From: Paenibacillus sp.
GTDB taxonomy: Bacteria > Bacillota > Bacilli > Paenibacillales > Paenibacillaceae
Assembly (NCBI GenBank): GCA_023512345.1
Contig: JAILZT010000034.1
Coordinates: 1 to 44,252, forward strand
Reading direction: 5' to 3'
Length of the DNA stretch: 44,252 nt
Of the stretch, positions 1 to 8,325 are shown one piece after another; position 1 is the first letter of the stretch, and the number at the start of each line of letters is the position of its first letter. The position numbers and the translations under genes are program-made. The notes below the pieces were generated by a model, which was not told the origin of the DNA, did not search any database, and saw only the letters and a program-made list of their open reading frames with translations.

Positions 1-2
1 GT

Positions 3-76
3 CGGGACGTAGCTCAGCTTGGTAGAGCACCTGGTTTGGGACCAGGGGGTCGCATGTTCAAATCGTGTCGTCCCGA
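3..76 (+). tRNA. tRNA-Pro (anticodon UGG)
   Basis: A cloverleaf can be drawn by eye. The acceptor stem CGGGACG (3-9) pairs with CGTCCCG (69-75), and A76 is the discriminator base. The anticodon stem CCTGG/CCAGG (30-34/42-46) closes a seven-base loop TTTGGGA with anticodon TGG at 37-39. The D-arm AGCTC...GAGC and the T-arm with TTCAAAT are in place. CCA is not encoded. Prophage-type genes lie just downstream, and tRNA genes are common integration sites, but I see no repeat of the tRNA 3' end in the window. Confidence 0.97.
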
Positions 77-97
77 TACTACAACTGTATAGTTGTC

Positions 98-130
98 AAA
101 AAACTCTTACTTCGGTAAGAGTTTTTTGTT
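98..130. terminator. Bidirectional intrinsic terminator after tRNA-Pro
   Basis: AAAAAACTCTTAC and GTAAGAGTTTTTT form a 13-bp stem around a TTCG tetraloop, with a T-run on the right and an A-run on the left. It can end the tRNA transcript (+) and the metallopeptidase transcript arriving from the other side (-). Confidence 0.9.
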
Positions 131-135
131 TTATC

Positions 136-540
136 TTACATAAACTGAATCCCGGGTGGTATACCGATCCGCGAATAATAGATTTCCAAGGATTCTCCCT
201 GTTCAGGAGAGGAATTGGCTAATAACAGCTTCACTGCAAAAGAATTGGCTTGTCGCTCTAATTTACCAGGACAAAAGTAAGAGCTCTCCTCCAGAAAAAA
301 ACGATTGATGCCCTTATGCAGTCGATCATGCCCCAGTTCGTGTGCGCAAACAAAGCGCTGCCACTCTATAGGCAACTCATTATGAATGACAATAAATCTT
401 CTTCTTAATTTGCAGTAATATAAACCCTTCGTACCCTCTCCCAAATCCATAAACCGAATATGAATACCAAGTGCTTTTGAAAGCTCAAAAGGACAATTAG
501 TTTTGTATTTTCGAATCAGAGTATCGATTAGTTCATCCAT
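136..540 (-). CDS. ImmA/IrrE-family metallopeptidase
   Basis: A 134-residue protein with the zinc metalloprotease signature HELGH (in CAHELGHDRLH), typical of ImmA/IrrE (DUF955) proteins. In ICEBs1-like elements such proteases cleave a phage-type repressor to trigger induction; that role is inferred here from family and neighbour. The reading frame is open further upstream to a GTG at 579, but the ATG at 540 has a good ribosome binding site (AGGTGA, five bases before it), so I take 540 as the start. It lies 45 bases downstream of the XRE gene on the same strand, the usual repressor/antirepressor pairing. The stop abuts the bidirectional terminator. No integrase is visible nearby. Confidence 0.85.
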   Translation of the reverse strand: MDELIDTLIRKYKTNCPFELSKALGIHIRFMDLGEGTKGLYYCKLRRRFIVIHNELPIEWQRFVCAHELGHDRLHKGINRFFLEESSYFCPGKLERQANSFAVKLLLANSSPEQGESLEIYYSRIGIPPGIQFM

Positions 541-585
541 TTTTTCACCTGCAGCATCTTTAATGTAGTGGTGGAGCACTAGCTA

Positions 586-1026
586 CTATTCTGACTTGGG
601 TCTAAGATTAGGCTTATTTCTCTTGTTCATTTGCTTAGCTTCCCAGAACAAACCGGTCAGTACGTCCTTAATCCTTTGTTTGTCCTCCTTATTTAAAGGA
701 ATACCATCAAACATTAATTCTCCGTCATCCTCCAGCATCTTTCGAAAATCACGTTTATCCTTACTAGTGGCCCATTCAGGAACTACTTCTGCCGAAGCAA
801 GATCAGACTCCTGCCAGTATCCGGCTTGATCCATCAGTAACTCATAAGGAACATTAGTCGCTTCAGCAATCTTGCGAAGGGTCGAAGGTTTCGGTATTCC
901 TCTTAGTCCATTCTCAATCCGTGATATCTGTGAGCCGCTTATACCAGCCGCCGACGCCAGTTGGTTGATCGTCAGTCCCTTTTCCTCGCGAAGTTGTTTC
1001 AGATATCTACCAAATGACTCTTCCAT
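586..1026 (-). CDS. XRE-family phage-type repressor
   Basis: A 146-residue protein with an N-terminal Cro/C1-type helix-turn-helix (about residues 5-60): the segment LREEKGLTINQLASAAGISG is followed by SQISRIENG. The C-terminal half resembles those of repressors paired with ImmA proteases, the likely substrate of the downstream gene. The start is set at ATG 1026, because AAGGAG lies nine bases upstream; the alternative GTG at 1047 has no good site. It is transcribed divergently from the ArpU-like gene across a 294-base gap that contains inverted-repeat candidates for its operator. Confidence 0.85.
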   Translation of the reverse strand: MEESFGRYLKQLREEKGLTINQLASAAGISGSQISRIENGLRGIPKPSTLRKIAEATNVPYELLMDQAGYWQESDLASAEVVPEWATSKDKRDFRKMLEDDGELMFDGIPLNKEDKQRIKDVLTGLFWEAKQMNKRNKPNLRPKSE

Positions 1027-1078
1027 CTCGCAACACTCCTTATTCACTGTTGACTCTTATTATTAATATAAGACATTA

Positions 1079-1195
1079 TTGCCAATAGGTAAATATAAAA
1101 GTGATTAAATATGCCAAAAGGCAAGATAGTTTAGGGAATATAGCTATTAATCCTCTAAAACAGGTGAAAATGAGATTTTACGGTAACCGGTAAAA
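1079..1195. promoter_or_regulatory. Candidate repressor operators in the divergent XRE/ArpU gap
   Basis: Between the divergent genes are short dyads: TTGCC-AATA-GGTAA near 1080-1093, TGCC-AAAA-GGCA near 1113-1124, and TTTTAC-(8 bases)-GTAAAA at 1176-1195. The first two share a GCCAAnAGG core, which suits paired sites for one regulator. The assignment to the XRE protein rests on position only. Confidence 0.35.
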
Positions 1196-1320
1196 AGTGG
1201 TATATTACATGAAAAAGGGGAACATAATACGAACACAAAGAATTTTAACACATCTCGTCGGATTTATCTGCAAGAATAAACCTCAACTTATAATACAATC
1301 CAAGAAGGAGTGTTACATCT

Positions 1321-1800
1321 ATGAATATATCTATTTTGCCTGAGTTAGACCGCCGCCGGACACAAGTTGCTATTGAGGGGATGCTGGAGAAATATCGTCT
1401 ATTTAAGACGGTTACCTTCGAGACTAAAGAGGAAGGCACTACCTACTCTTTTGTGGAAAAATTTCATGGGGCTGCGAATAAGATTACTAATCAGACAGAC
1501 TCTATAGCTGCACATAATGTAGATCTACCTGCGGCCAGAATAGCTTACTGTTCTTGTATAAATTCCGTGGTGGAGCGGTTGGATCCTAGGGAACAGCAGT
1601 TGATTCGTGAAAGATATTTAAGAAGAGATGAAATGTACGATTACACCATCTACAATCATGTTTTCGATCCTCCAGTGAGCAAGGATACTTACGTGAAGAT
1701 TCGTTCACGCGCTTTTTATAAAATGGCTCTGGCCTTTATGGATTTAAATCTGCTGTCGATCCCATCATTACTCAAAGAAGGAACGGGTTCAAAGCAATGA
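1321..1800 (+). CDS. ArpU-family phage late-gene regulator-like protein
   Basis: A 159-residue soluble protein. The overall plan (an N-terminal segment with DRRRTQVAIEGMLEKYR, a central VVERLDPREQQLIRERYL resembling sigma-70 region 4, and the C-terminal YVKIRSRAFYKMALAF) fits ArpU-type phage transcriptional regulators, which control autolysin or late genes. AAGGAG lies ten bases before the ATG. It is preceded by the divergent repressor and followed by the small membrane protein, as in a reduced prophage. The family call is from memory of its layout rather than a diagnostic residue set, so it is moderately sure. Confidence 0.7.
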   Translation: MNISILPELDRRRTQVAIEGMLEKYRLFKTVTFETKEEGTTYSFVEKFHGAANKITNQTDSIAAHNVDLPAARIAYCSCINSVVERLDPREQQLIRERYLRRDEMYDYTIYNHVFDPPVSKDTYVKIRSRAFYKMALAFMDLNLLSIPSLLKEGTGSKQ

Positions 1801-2046
1801 GGGGGGGAACCTCTTTAAAACAACCCAATCTCCTCCTTAGGTTATCTCAAAGCTAGTCTTAAGATCGTCGGTTAACCGTCTCCAACTGGAATGAAAAGGG
1901 ATAAGATTAGAACATGGTAAATGAGGTGGAAGAACACTTCGGGGAGGGGATGAACAGCATTGATAATTAATCAGGTATACAGTTAACACCATCAAGAATG
2001 AGCTGCAATGGTCAGTCAAGAAACAAATCAAAAAAGGAGGACAAGT

Positions 2047-2328
2047 ATGAATGCAGAACGAATAGCCGACATCGAAAAGTTACTGCCGCTAGCGGAGAAG
2101 TATGGACTTGCTGTACTGCTTGTATTTATTTTGCTTATGGTCGTGATGATACAGTGGCGGGCGGTCATGAAGGGGGATTTGGTACCTCGTGAGCTGCTGG
2201 ATCGTGTAGAGGAAGACCGAGATCGGTTACAAGCGATACTAGACAAGGAACGCACTGAGTTTATGCAACCCACCCTAGATGTACTTAAAAAACTGAAAAA
2301 TGACCATACGGTAGATAGAGGGAGCTAG
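2047..2328 (+). CDS. Small one-TM protein, holin-like, prophage context
   Basis: A 93-residue protein. Residues about 20-38 (YGLAVLLVFILLMVVMIQW) form one membrane segment, followed by a highly charged, probably coiled-coil tail (ELLDRVEEDRDRLQAILDKE). The size and plan match small phage holin or holin-associated proteins, but nothing diagnostic is present. The ATG at 2047 is preceded by AAGGAGG with six bases between. An ATG at 2008 in the same frame lacks such a site. It lies downstream of the ArpU-like gene, consistent with a prophage remnant. Confidence 0.65.
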   Translation: MNAERIADIEKLLPLAEKYGLAVLLVFILLMVVMIQWRAVMKGDLVPRELLDRVEEDRDRLQAILDKERTEFMQPTLDVLKKLKNDHTVDRGS

Positions 2329-2370
2329 GATGCTGTTGCAATGGATTCGACGTGAGATCCAAAAGGAGAA

Positions 2371-2417
2371 AAAGCCTCTCCTTGGTAGGATGCACTTCCA
2401 TTACCAAAGAGAGGTTT
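2371..2417. terminator. Hairpin between convergent genes
   Basis: AAGCCTCTCCTTGGTA (2372-2387) pairs with TACCAAAGAGAGGTT (2402-2416) with one mismatch and one wobble. It lies between the convergent holin-like gene and the lipoprotein gene. The T-run is short, so terminator function is likely but not certain. Confidence 0.5.
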
Positions 2418-2427
2418 CCTTATATGC

Positions 2428-3042
2428 TTATTTATCTATATATTTAATGTTTTTTGCAACTTCTATAAAAGTAGGCAATACTGTTTCTTTATTTTTGTCA
2501 AAATACCTGAAATCAATCACTGTATCGGGAGCTGCAGCATGCTTTATTAAAAATCCATCTTTTCTAACAGCACCATTGCTGTCAATTGTACTCCCAATAT
2601 ATTCTTCATATATAGATAATTCCTCATCTACAAAAAGTGTGTCCCCGCCACCGCCAATGGACTCTTGTATGTTATTGGGGTTACTAAGCCTATCCACCTC
2701 AATCAGAGAAATAAATTCTGCGTTGTTTAATCCAATGTGTGATCCATCTTCAAAAGAGAAAACCTCCATGGTTTCCGGAACATAGAATCCAAAAGGATGA
2801 AACTCTATTTGTATGAATTTTGACAAATGTTCTTTTCCATTAATAATAAGCAATTTTTTTTCATCTTCATTATAAGTTAAGTCATCAATTAACTTTTTCT
2901 TAGAGATCACTGTTTCTTTTGGAACTTCAGTCTGGATGGTATTATCTGAAGCTTTAGGCTCCGAAGGTGCTGCATCATTATTAGAACAACTAACTATTGC
3001 CGCAATGCACAGTATGCTACATATTCTTAAGATTACCCTCAA
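2428..3042 (-). CDS. Predicted lipoprotein, function unknown
   Basis: A 204-residue protein with a lipoprotein signal: a short basic N-terminus, a hydrophobic stretch, then the lipobox IVSC with Cys at about residue 19, followed by a Ser/Asn/Asp-rich linker. The mature part is acidic and has no motif I recognise. It contains a Gly-rich patch SIGGGGDTLF. The start is a TTG with GGAGGTGA seven bases upstream, which also positions the signal peptide correctly. It is likely anchored on the outer face of the membrane. It is transcribed away from ppc and towards the prophage-type genes. Confidence 0.75.
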   Translation of the reverse strand: MRVILRICSILCIAAIVSCSNNDAAPSEPKASDNTIQTEVPKETVISKKKLIDDLTYNEDEKKLLIINGKEHLSKFIQIEFHPFGFYVPETMEVFSFEDGSHIGLNNAEFISLIEVDRLSNPNNIQESIGGGGDTLFVDEELSIYEEYIGSTIDSNGAVRKDGFLIKHAAAPDTVIDFRYFDKNKETVLPTFIEVAKNIKYIDK

Positions 3043-3489
3043 GTTTTCACCTCCATTTTATTTTGAATTGTACCATAATGGTTTGGTATTATATGAAAAA
3101 TTGGAAATAATAAAAAAAGATGTAATTTCAGTGTCCGTAGTACTAAGTGTTGCTACGTTATGGATCTGGAGTGTTTATTTTACAAATTGTATCTGAAATC
3201 ATCATAAATTTTACGAAGAGATCGACTTATTAGGGTACGCTCTATGTATATGATTTTGTATAATATTCCTTACACAAACTATTATTTAGTTCAACCACAA
3301 TGAAAACTTATCTACACAATAATAACAACTGCATAAATAGCCATTATGGTGTATAATCTTTGAAGTGCTCTGTCGCTTTACAGCGCAATAAAGTTGGAGA
3401 TTTTCGATGTGATTTATTGTATGATATGAGGAAAGCTTTTAAATAGACAATGTTGAGACATTGATCCGGAAGAGGATGGGGGGAGCAGC
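3043..3489. other. Intergenic region upstream of ppc
   Basis: This 447-base AT-rich gap separates the divergent lipoprotein gene and ppc. TATAAT sequences occur at 3259-3264 and 3352-3357; neither has a convincing -35 box at the right distance, so the ppc promoter is not resolved. No further gene is seen. Confidence 0.4.
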
Positions 3490-6282
3490 ATGACTGAACT
3501 TACGACTACCGTTAGCAAAAGCAACTCTAACAACCTGCTGCGGCGAGACGTACGGTTCTTGGGGAATATCTTGGGCGAGGTCTTGGTTCACCAAGGCGGT
3601 AACGAACTGCTGGAGATTGTAGAGAAAATCCGAGAAACCAGTAAATCGTTGCGCTCATTGTTTTTGCCTGAACTGCACAGTGAATTCAAAGAGTTGATCA
3701 GTTCTCTAGATCCGGATAATCGCCATCAGGTTATACGGGCATTCGCCATTTATTTTCAATTGGTGAATATTGCCGAACAGAATCACCGTATCCGCCGGAA
3801 ACGGGATTATGAACGGTCTGCCGGAGAAACGGTTCAGCCAGGTTCCATAGAGAGTGCTATCCAAGAACTAAGAGAGCGTGACTTCTCACAAGAGGAGGTC
3901 CGGGAGATCATTAAGGGGTTGTCACTGGAACTAGTGATGACTGCACATCCGACGGAAGCTATGAGACGGGCGATCTTAGATATTCACAAGCGGATATCTG
4001 ATGATGTCATGGGTCTCGACAACCCTACCTTAACCTTCCGGGAACGGGAGCAGTTGCGTGAGAAACTTCTGAATGAAGTTATTACCTTGTGGCAGACGGA
4101 TGAGCTACGTGATCGTAAACCGACAGTACTCGATGAGGTTCGTAATGGAATGTATTATTTCCATGAGACGATTTTCCACGTATTGCCGGACGTATATCAG
4201 GAGCTTGAGCGTTGTCTAAGTAAATACTATCCTGGCCAGAATTGGCATGTTCCTACGTATCTTCGATTTGGTTCGTGGATCGGAGGCGATCGTGATGGTA
4301 ATCCATCCGTAACCGCTTCAGTAACACTACAGACCCTTCGGATGCAGCGTAAGCTCGCTATACGTGAATACCAACGGATTATGAGAGAACTCATGCGCTA
4401 TCTTAGCTTCAGTACCAGCATAATTGAGGTGACTCCTGAGCTTGCAGAATCGATTGCAAAGGATCGGGCAATTATCAACCTGAATCCCGTCGATGCTTGG
4501 CGTAATGACCACGAGCCGTACCGAATTAAGCTGAGCTACATGATCTCTAAAACTCAGAACGTTCTGGACGATGAGAAAAAAGGAACGCCTGAACGGTATA
4601 CTTCACCGGAAGATTTTATTCACGATTTAAATGTAATAGACCGCAGCCTGCGCTTCCACTATGCAGACTATGTGGCTGATACCTATATTAAAAAGCTCAT
4701 CCGCCAAGTGGAGTTGTTTGGTTTCCACACCGCTACACTCGATATTCGTCAGCACAGCCAGGAGCATGAAAATGCGATGACGGAGATTTTGGCAAAGATG
4801 AACATTACCGAGAATTATGCTGAATTAGCCGAAGAGGACAAAATTGTTCTTCTTGAGGGTTTGCTTAATGATCCTCGTCCGCTGACTTCTCCTTATCAGG
4901 TTTACACTGAGAATACAGAGGAATGTTTGGAAGTTTATCGTACGGTCTTTAAGGCTCAGGATGAATACGGCAAACAGTGTATTACCAGCTACTTAATTAG
5001 TATGTCAGAGGCCGCAAGTGACATTCTTGAGGTTATGGTATTTGCTAAAGAAGTAGGATTATTCCGTAAGGATAGAGACGGCTCAGTTGTGTGTACGCTG
5101 CAGGCCGTGCCTTTATTTGAAACCATTGAAGATCTTCATGAAGCTCCGCAAATTATGCATACGCTGCTTAGCATGCCTATTTATCGTCAGGCTGTAACAG
5201 CCATGAATGATATGCAGGAGATTATGCTTGGATATTCAGACAGTAATAAAGACGGTGGCGTGGTTACCGCGAACTGGGAGCTTCGTGTTGCTCTGAAGCA
5301 GATTACTGCTACAGCGGACGAGTTTGGCATCAAGCTGAAATTCTTCCACGGTCGTGGTGGTGCGCTTGGACGTGGCGGAATGCCACTGAACCGGAGTATT
5401 CTAGCTCAACCTGCATCAACAATTGGTGGCGGGATTAAGATTACGGAGCAAGGTGAGGTTATTTCTTCCCGTTACTCGATGCGGGGTATTGCTTACCGAA
5501 GTCTGGAGCAGGCAACATCTGCACTGGTGACGGCGGCTATTCATGCCAGAACTCCGCAGACGGATTTGTATGAATCCAAGTGGGAAGAGATTGTTGCCCG
5601 TATTTCTGAAGTGTCACTTACTAAATATCAGGATTTGATTTTCCGTGATCCGGATTTTCTTACCTATTTCAAAGAGTCGACGCCTCTGCCTGAGGTTGGA
5701 GAGCTGAATATCGGTTCACGTCCTTCCAAGCGTAAGAACAGCGACCGGTTTGAGGATCTCCGGGCTATTCCATGGGTATTTGCATGGACGCAAAGCCGTT
5801 ACCTGCTTCCTGCCTGGTATGCAGCCGGAACGGGTCTGCAGAGCTTCTACGACGGGCAAGAAGAGAACCTGAAGATTATGCGTCATATGTATGAGAATTT
5901 CTCATTCTTCACGACCCTAATCGACACTCTGCAAATGGCGATCTCTAAGGCTGACTTAGTTATTGCAAAAGAATATGCAAGCATGGGTAAGAACGAGGAG
6001 GCACGCGTGCGGATTTTTGGGCAGATTGAAGAGGAGTTCAAACTAACCTCGGAGCTCATCCTAAAAATCACAGGCCAGCAGGACATTTTGGATAATGTAC
6101 CTGTGATCCAAGAGTCGATCCGTTTACGTAATCCATATGTTGACCCGCTCAGCTATTTGCAGGTACAGTTGTTGGCAGAGCTAAGAGAGCTTCGTGATGG
6201 CGATGGAGATGACCCTGAGCTGCTGCGTGAGGTGCTCTTGACTATTAATGGTATTGCTGCCGGTCTTCGGAATACAGGCTGA
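3490..6282 (+). CDS. ppc: Phosphoenolpyruvate carboxylase
   Basis: A 930-residue cytoplasmic enzyme that carboxylates PEP with bicarbonate to oxaloacetate, replenishing the TCA cycle. The length is that of bacterial PEPC. The first active-site motif is MTAHPTEAMRR with the catalytic His at residue 153. GYSDSNKDGG (about residue 580) and the glycine loop FHGRGGALGRGG (about 619-630) are the second signature. The C-terminus ends in the usual SIRLRNPYVDP...RNTG motif, where the terminal Asn-Thr-Gly contacts the inhibitor site. The ATG at 3490 follows GGGGGGAG. It is monocistronic, with a strong terminator downstream. Confidence 0.98.
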   Translation: MTELTTTVSKSNSNNLLRRDVRFLGNILGEVLVHQGGNELLEIVEKIRETSKSLRSLFLPELHSEFKELISSLDPDNRHQVIRAFAIYFQLVNIAEQNHRIRRKRDYERSAGETVQPGSIESAIQELRERDFSQEEVREIIKGLSLELVMTAHPTEAMRRAILDIHKRISDDVMGLDNPTLTFREREQLREKLLNEVITLWQTDELRDRKPTVLDEVRNGMYYFHETIFHVLPDVYQELERCLSKYYPGQNWHVPTYLRFGSWIGGDRDGNPSVTASVTLQTLRMQRKLAIREYQRIMRELMRYLSFSTSIIEVTPELAESIAKDRAIINLNPVDAWRNDHEPYRIKLSYMISKTQNVLDDEKKGTPERYTSPEDFIHDLNVIDRSLRFHYADYVADTYIKKLIRQVELFGFHTATLDIRQHSQEHENAMTEILAKMNITENYAELAEEDKIVLLEGLLNDPRPLTSPYQVYTENTEECLEVYRTVFKAQDEYGKQCITSYLISMSEAASDILEVMVFAKEVGLFRKDRDGSVVCTLQAVPLFETIEDLHEAPQIMHTLLSMPIYRQAVTAMNDMQEIMLGYSDSNKDGGVVTANWELRVALKQITATADEFGIKLKFFHGRGGALGRGGMPLNRSILAQPASTIGGGIKITEQGEVISSRYSMRGIAYRSLEQATSALVTAAIHARTPQTDLYESKWEEIVARISEVSLTKYQDLIFRDPDFLTYFKESTPLPEVGELNIGSRPSKRKNSDRFEDLRAIPWVFAWTQSRYLLPAWYAAGTGLQSFYDGQEENLKIMRHMYENFSFFTTLIDTLQMAISKADLVIAKEYASMGKNEEARVRIFGQIEEEFKLTSELILKITGQQDILDNVPVIQESIRLRNPYVDPLSYLQVQLLAELRELRDGDGDDPELLREVLLTINGIAAGLRNTG

Positions 6283-6321
6283 TGTAGTAGACTGTAGTTC
6301 TGTTAAATTAAATATTTAAAT

Positions 6322-6362
6322 AAAAAACGTTCGCCATTGTTTAATGGGCGGACGTTTTTTTT
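6322..6362 (+). terminator. ppc terminator
   Basis: AAAAAACGTTCGCCATT pairs with AATGGGCGGACGTTTTTT (one bulge) around a short loop, followed by T. It lies 40 bases after the ppc stop. Confidence 0.85.
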
Positions 6363-6376
6363 GTATTTCATCATAA

Positions 6377-6407
6377 ATAGAAGCTGCATGTTCGCCGCAG
6401 CTTCTAT
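6377..6407. repeat. Perfect 11-bp hairpin after the ppc terminator
   Basis: ATAGAAGCTGC (6377-6387) and GCAGCTTCTAT (6397-6407) form a perfect stem with a nine-base loop. There is no T-run on either side, so it is not an obvious terminator. Function unknown. Confidence 0.6.
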
Positions 6408-6486
6408 CTCACTGCTCCCTCATTTGTTACCAAAATGTAATGAATGATAAAAAAAGAGCAAGCAGAGAACAGGTAAGAAAGGAATG

Positions 6487-6647
6487 GAGAAGAATTTTGG
6501 AACTGGAGGAGCGTTAGCGTTCGCCCGAAAGCTTTCCGTAGGAAAGCTCGCTTCGAAAGCATATGCTATCCTCGGATTTCAACCGCAATTTGCGGTTCAG
6601 ATCAAGAAATCAGAGGATAACAGCGATCGGAAGCCCAAACATTTCTC
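6487..6647. repeat. Foldback intergenic element of about 160 bp
   Basis: The ends pair with each other (GAGAAGAATTTTGG at 6487-6500 against CCCAAACATTTCTC at 6634-6647). Inside are nested hairpins: AGCTTTCC-GTA-GGAAAGCT, and TATCCTCGGATTT against AAATCAGAGGATA enclosing AACCGCA-ATT-TGCGGTT. No ORF is present. The GC-richer, fully self-complementary layout looks like a mobile palindromic repeat (REP/MITE-like) or a structured RNA. I believe related sequences recur in Paenibacillus genomes but cannot check. It lies upstream of sigW. Confidence 0.65.
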
Positions 6648-6820
6648 GTAGTTACAGCGTCTCACTGTATTTTCCAAAGCAGCCGTTCTTAGCTTAATTT
6701 ATATAGAAGGTAACAATACATATCTTGATTTTTACCCAGACTTGAATTACGCTTTAATTGGTTGTTCCATGGGTTTGAGTACTTTTAGACCAAGGACGAC
6801 AAGTCTGGGGGAGTTAACAG

Positions 6821-7387
6821 GTGGAGAATGTGGAAGGCAGATTGACAAAGCTCGCTTTAAAGGGCGACCAAAGGGCATTTGCCGAACTTGTGGAACTATA
6901 TAAAGACAAAATATATCATCTGGCATATCGAATGCTGAATAATCGCCATGAAGCAGAAGATATTGTGCAGGAGACGTTTTTGCGCGTCTACAGAAATTTG
7001 GATCGTTATGATGATAAGCAGAAGTTTTCGACATGGATTTACCGTATCGGAACCAATCTGTGTATAGATCGGCTGCGAAAGAGGAAACCAACCTATTCGC
7101 TGGATGCCGAAATGAACGACCAGGAAGGCATTGATGGTTATTCAATGATTCCAAGCGACAATGTAACGCCTGAAACGGAATTGTTGCTCTCGGAGACCCA
7201 AAGCCTGATTTATGAGGCTATTGATAGTCTGCCTGTGAAATATAGGTCGGTTATGATTTTAAGGTATCTACAGGATTTGTCACTTCAGGAGATTAGTGAC
7301 GTGCTGGACATGCCTGTAACAACGATTAAAACTCGTGTGCACCGTGGACGTGAGTTTTTACGTAAAAAACTAGCCCCGAAAATGTAA
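6821..7387 (+). CDS. sigW: ECF sigma factor SigW
   Basis: A 188-residue extracytoplasmic-function sigma factor that directs RNA polymerase to envelope-stress promoters. Region 2 is clear (residues about 20-90: FAELVELYKDKIYHLAYRML, then AEDIVQETFLRVYRNL and FSTWIYRIGTNLCIDRLRKR). Region 4 spans about 125-185 (LPVKYRSVMILRYLQDLSLQ, then EISDVLDMPVTTIKTRVHRGR). The start is GTG 6821, with GGGGGAG seven bases upstream. The next gene is its anti-sigma factor, and the following cda-glm order matches Bacillales, which supports SigW rather than another ECF type. I could not find a convincing autoregulatory ECF promoter. Confidence 0.93.
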   Translation: MENVEGRLTKLALKGDQRAFAELVELYKDKIYHLAYRMLNNRHEAEDIVQETFLRVYRNLDRYDDKQKFSTWIYRIGTNLCIDRLRKRKPTYSLDAEMNDQEGIDGYSMIPSDNVTPETELLLSETQSLIYEAIDSLPVKYRSVMILRYLQDLSLQEISDVLDMPVTTIKTRVHRGREFLRKKLAPKM

Positions 7388-7504
7388 AATCTCATTATTT
7401 TTTATGAAACGTCTTCAGTTAAAGCACGTATGTAAGATATGCAAGACTCATATAAACTCTCTTCGGAAACTAATTAAATAGCACTCATGAAAGGATTGGC
7501 TCCT

Positions 7505-8119
7505 ATGGAATGCAAACTGGCCGTCTCTATGATGCATGACTACTTGGATGACGACTTGCCCGATCAGCAGAAACGGGAATTGAAGGAGCATCTTATATCC
7601 TGTACCGATTGCCGAGTAAAGTTCAATGAATTGGAACAGACAGATATGCTGATGTTCTCTTTAATGCACCATAGCTCTGTTGTCTCGGATGAACTCACCC
7701 ACCGAATTATGAATTCGTTGCCGATAGCCAAGAAAGACCGACGTTTTATTAGCTGGATCAGAAGTCATCCGGCTCTTACTGCAGCTTCTCTTTTTCTGGT
7801 AGTAATGCTCCTCAGTTCTGTCACATTTTGGAATCAGGATGGACAGCTGGTGGTCAAGGGGAATAACCTGGATCAGGTTGTGATTAAGGGGGATACAGTC
7901 ATTGTGCCTTCCGGCAAAACGATCTCCGGAGATCTTACCATTGAGAACGGCAAAGCCCAGGTGTACGGGGAAGTAAACGGCAATGTTACGGTTATCGATG
8001 GTTCGTTGTATCAAGCTTCTACCGCCCATATTTCAGGGCAAGTCAAAAGCATAGACCAAGCGGTAAGTTGGCTCTGGTATAAAGTGACGAATATGTTCTC
8101 TGATGTCGCCTACCGTTAA
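7505..8119 (+). CDS. rsiW: Anti-sigma-W factor RsiW
   Basis: A 204-residue single-pass membrane anti-sigma factor. The cytoplasmic N-terminus has the zinc anti-sigma motif H29-x3-C33-x2-C36 (EHLISCTDC) plus Cys3. A membrane segment lies at about 90-110 (ALTAASLFLVVMLLSSVTFW). By family, signals trigger stepwise proteolysis that frees SigW. The extracellular part (about 120-185) is a run of short beta-like turns (VVIKGDTVIVPSGKTISGDL, then AQVYGEVNGNVTVIDGSL) resembling bactofilin-like polymer-forming repeats. The start ATG 7505 has AAAGGA upstream; the ATG at 7487 has no site. Confidence 0.92.
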   Translation: MECKLAVSMMHDYLDDDLPDQQKRELKEHLISCTDCRVKFNELEQTDMLMFSLMHHSSVVSDELTHRIMNSLPIAKKDRRFISWIRSHPALTAASLFLVVMLLSSVTFWNQDGQLVVKGNNLDQVVIKGDTVIVPSGKTISGDLTIENGKAQVYGEVNGNVTVIDGSLYQASTAHISGQVKSIDQAVSWLWYKVTNMFSDVAYR

Positions 8120-8151
8120 GTACAAGCGATTGTTTAACAGGAATATCATCT

Positions 8152-8184
8152 GCGCCTCTTTTTCCGGAAAGATGGCGCTTTTTT
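8152..8184 (+). terminator. sigW-rsiW terminator
   Basis: GCGCCTCTTT pairs with AAAGATGGCGC (one bulge), followed by TTTTTT. It lies 33 bases after the rsiW stop and separates the sigma operon from cdaA. Confidence 0.85.
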
Positions 8185-8228
8185 GTTGTTTATAAAGTCA
8201 TATTTTACAAGCAACCCTCGTTCTTAAC

Positions 8229-8257
8229 TTGCAACCAAGGCGTGAACGTTATAACCT
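8229..8257 (+). promoter_or_regulatory. Candidate cdaA promoter
   Basis: TTGCAA (8229-8234) and TAACCT (8252-8257) are 17 bases apart, about 70 bases before the cdaA start. They are moderate matches to the vegetative consensus, and no other pair in the gap is better. Confidence 0.35.
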
Positions 8258-8325
8258 AGATATGATACACATAACAGATATATTACATAAACCCAGCTAA
8301 TATGAAATGACGGGGGTTTGAGGCA

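Noticed and set aside
71..92. A TACA/TGTA-like dyad (ACTACAACTGTATAGT) right after tRNA-Pro
   Set aside because: The arms are imperfect and the spacing differs from the four dyads at 40.7-44.1 kb. It lies between a tRNA and its terminator, where an operator makes little sense.
6480..6660. Possible CRISPR or riboswitch in the structured region before sigW
   Set aside because: There are no repeated spacers, and the folding is one end-to-end palindrome without any switch core I recognise. Listed as a foldback repeat.
6660..6820. Autoregulatory SigW promoter
   Set aside because: I could not find a TGAAAC-type -35 with a CGTA-type -10 at the proper distance.
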